Positions 63,376 to 64,000 of a DNA stretch of 64,000 bases are shown piece by piece (position 1 is the first letter of the stretch; each line of letters opens with the position of its first letter). Source of the stretch: an uncultured Gammaproteobacteria bacterium (lineage in GTDB: Bacteria > Pseudomonadota > Gammaproteobacteria > HK1); assembly GCA_958295465.1 (NCBI GenBank), contig OY282353.1, forward strand, positions 1,116,001 to 1,180,000, written 5' to 3'. The notes beneath the pieces are model-generated. The model saw only the letters and a list, made by a program, of their open reading frames with translations. It did not search any database and had not been told where the DNA came from. The translations under genes and the position numbers were made by a program.

Positions 63376-64000
63376 GACGCCGAAGACGATCTTCGCCATC
63401 GAGACGGTATCCTCGGCGCGCTCGGGGGCGGTGACGGAGCCCATGAAGGGCTTGTCGGAGTAGCGCAGGTGGCTGTGGACCATGTCGAGGTGGCGCATGT
63501 TGACCGGCAGGTCCACCGGCTCGCACAGCGTGCCCCCGGCGTGGTGCAGGCCGGGCGAGAGGTAGGTGAGCTTCACGAAGTTGCGGAAGTCCTCGATCGT
63601 CGCGTAGCGCCGCCCTTCGTCGAGGCTGCGGATGAACGGGGGACCGTAGGCCGGCGCGAACACCATGTGCGGGCCGCCGATGCGCGTGCTGCGTTCGGGG
63701 TTGCGCGCATGCTGCACGAACTCCGCCGGCGCGGAGTCGGTCACGAGCTTGCGGGCGAGGCCGCGGGGGATCCTGACGCGCTCTCCGCCGACGTCCGCTC
63801 CGGCCCCGCGCCACAGCGCGAGCGCCTCCGGGTCGTCCCTGAACTCGACGCCGACCTCTTCGAGGATCGTCTCCGCGTTGTGCTCGATGAGCTCCAGGCC
63901 CTCGGCGGACATGACGTCGTAGACCGGCACCCGGCGTGTGACGTAGGGCACGACGGCCGGCCGGGCTTCGGCCTCGGCGCGCGCCGCACTTGCCCGCGAA
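63376..64000 (-). pseudogene. trimethylamine methyltransferase (MttB) family, N-terminal part fused to hsdM (5' end off window)
   Basis: About 208 residues of an MttB-family corrinoid methyltransferase: PYVTRRVPVYDVMSAEGLEL, EHNAETILEEVGVEFRDDPE, GPPFIRSLDEGRRYATIEDF, VKLTYLSPGLHHAGGTLCEP and FMGSVTAPERAEDTVSMAKI. Residues before PYVTRR continue in frame to the window edge, so the true start lies to the right. Homology ends at IVFG, where HsdM begins. The C-terminal half with the active site (pyrrolysine in MttB proper) is lost. Confidence 0.82.

Overview
The window is GC-rich chromosomal DNA. CoQ7-type ubiquinone hydroxylase, a DUF1820 protein, TrmL, the fmt-rsmB-DUF4390-ntrY-ntrX-trkA-trkH run and rplM-rpsI followed by tRNA-Gln point to a gammaproteobacterium, broadly Chromatiales/Ectothiorhodospira-like (inference). 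Glycerol-type and branched-chain-type ABC parts, a dimethylglycine/sarcosine dehydrogenase-like enzyme, a trimethylamine-methyltransferase fragment, BKACE, a creatininase-family enzyme and a CoxG-like protein suggest a heterotroph using methylated amines and small organics, perhaps marine or host-associated (inference).

Layout. 0-4.3 kb: part of an ABC importer (ATPase, DeoR regulator, 577-residue binding protein) with a divergent crotonase. 4.4-7.7 kb: small secreted protein, PEP-mutase/isocitrate-lyase enzyme, a decayed mobile-associated gene, then cobS and a cobC-like phosphatase. 8-12.7 kb: SDR, creatininase family, DUF1820, coq7, rplM-rpsI, tRNA-Gln(CTG). 12.69-26.14 kb: a 13.4-kb integrative element between exact 66-bp direct repeats (attL inside tRNA-Gln, attR beside lgt). 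It has a P4-type integrase, ImmA-like peptidase, AlpA, primase, a DUF3631 protein with iteron-like repeats, a terminase-small-subunit-like protein without capsid genes, and five tiny membrane/coiled-coil genes. It looks like a phage satellite or a replication-competent integrative element.

26.1-51.4 kb is mostly core: lgt, YyaL-type thioredoxin protein, BKACE, livGF, amt plus a one-helix protein, fmt, rsmB, DUF4390, ntrYX, trkAH, TPR protein, class 1B dihydroorotate dehydrogenase, trmL, aminotransferase, deacetylase, CoxG-like protein, MFS exporter. Two families of about 110-135-bp inverted-repeat (MITE-like) elements and a group II intron reverse-transcriptase remnant lie between these genes.

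51.6-64 kb is a rearranged region. It holds a nuclease-like gene, the dehydrogenase, a short RiPP-like precursor candidate with a 26-nt poly-C tract beside a glycosyltransferase stub, and the pieces of a type I restriction-modification locus (hsdR 3' end, hsdS 5' end, hsdM body) scattered on one strand among a VapC toxin-antitoxin pair, two Rpn-family nucleases, a tyrS fragment, an MFS fragment and winged-helix C-termini. The hsdM body is fused in frame to an MttB-family methyltransferase that runs off the right edge.
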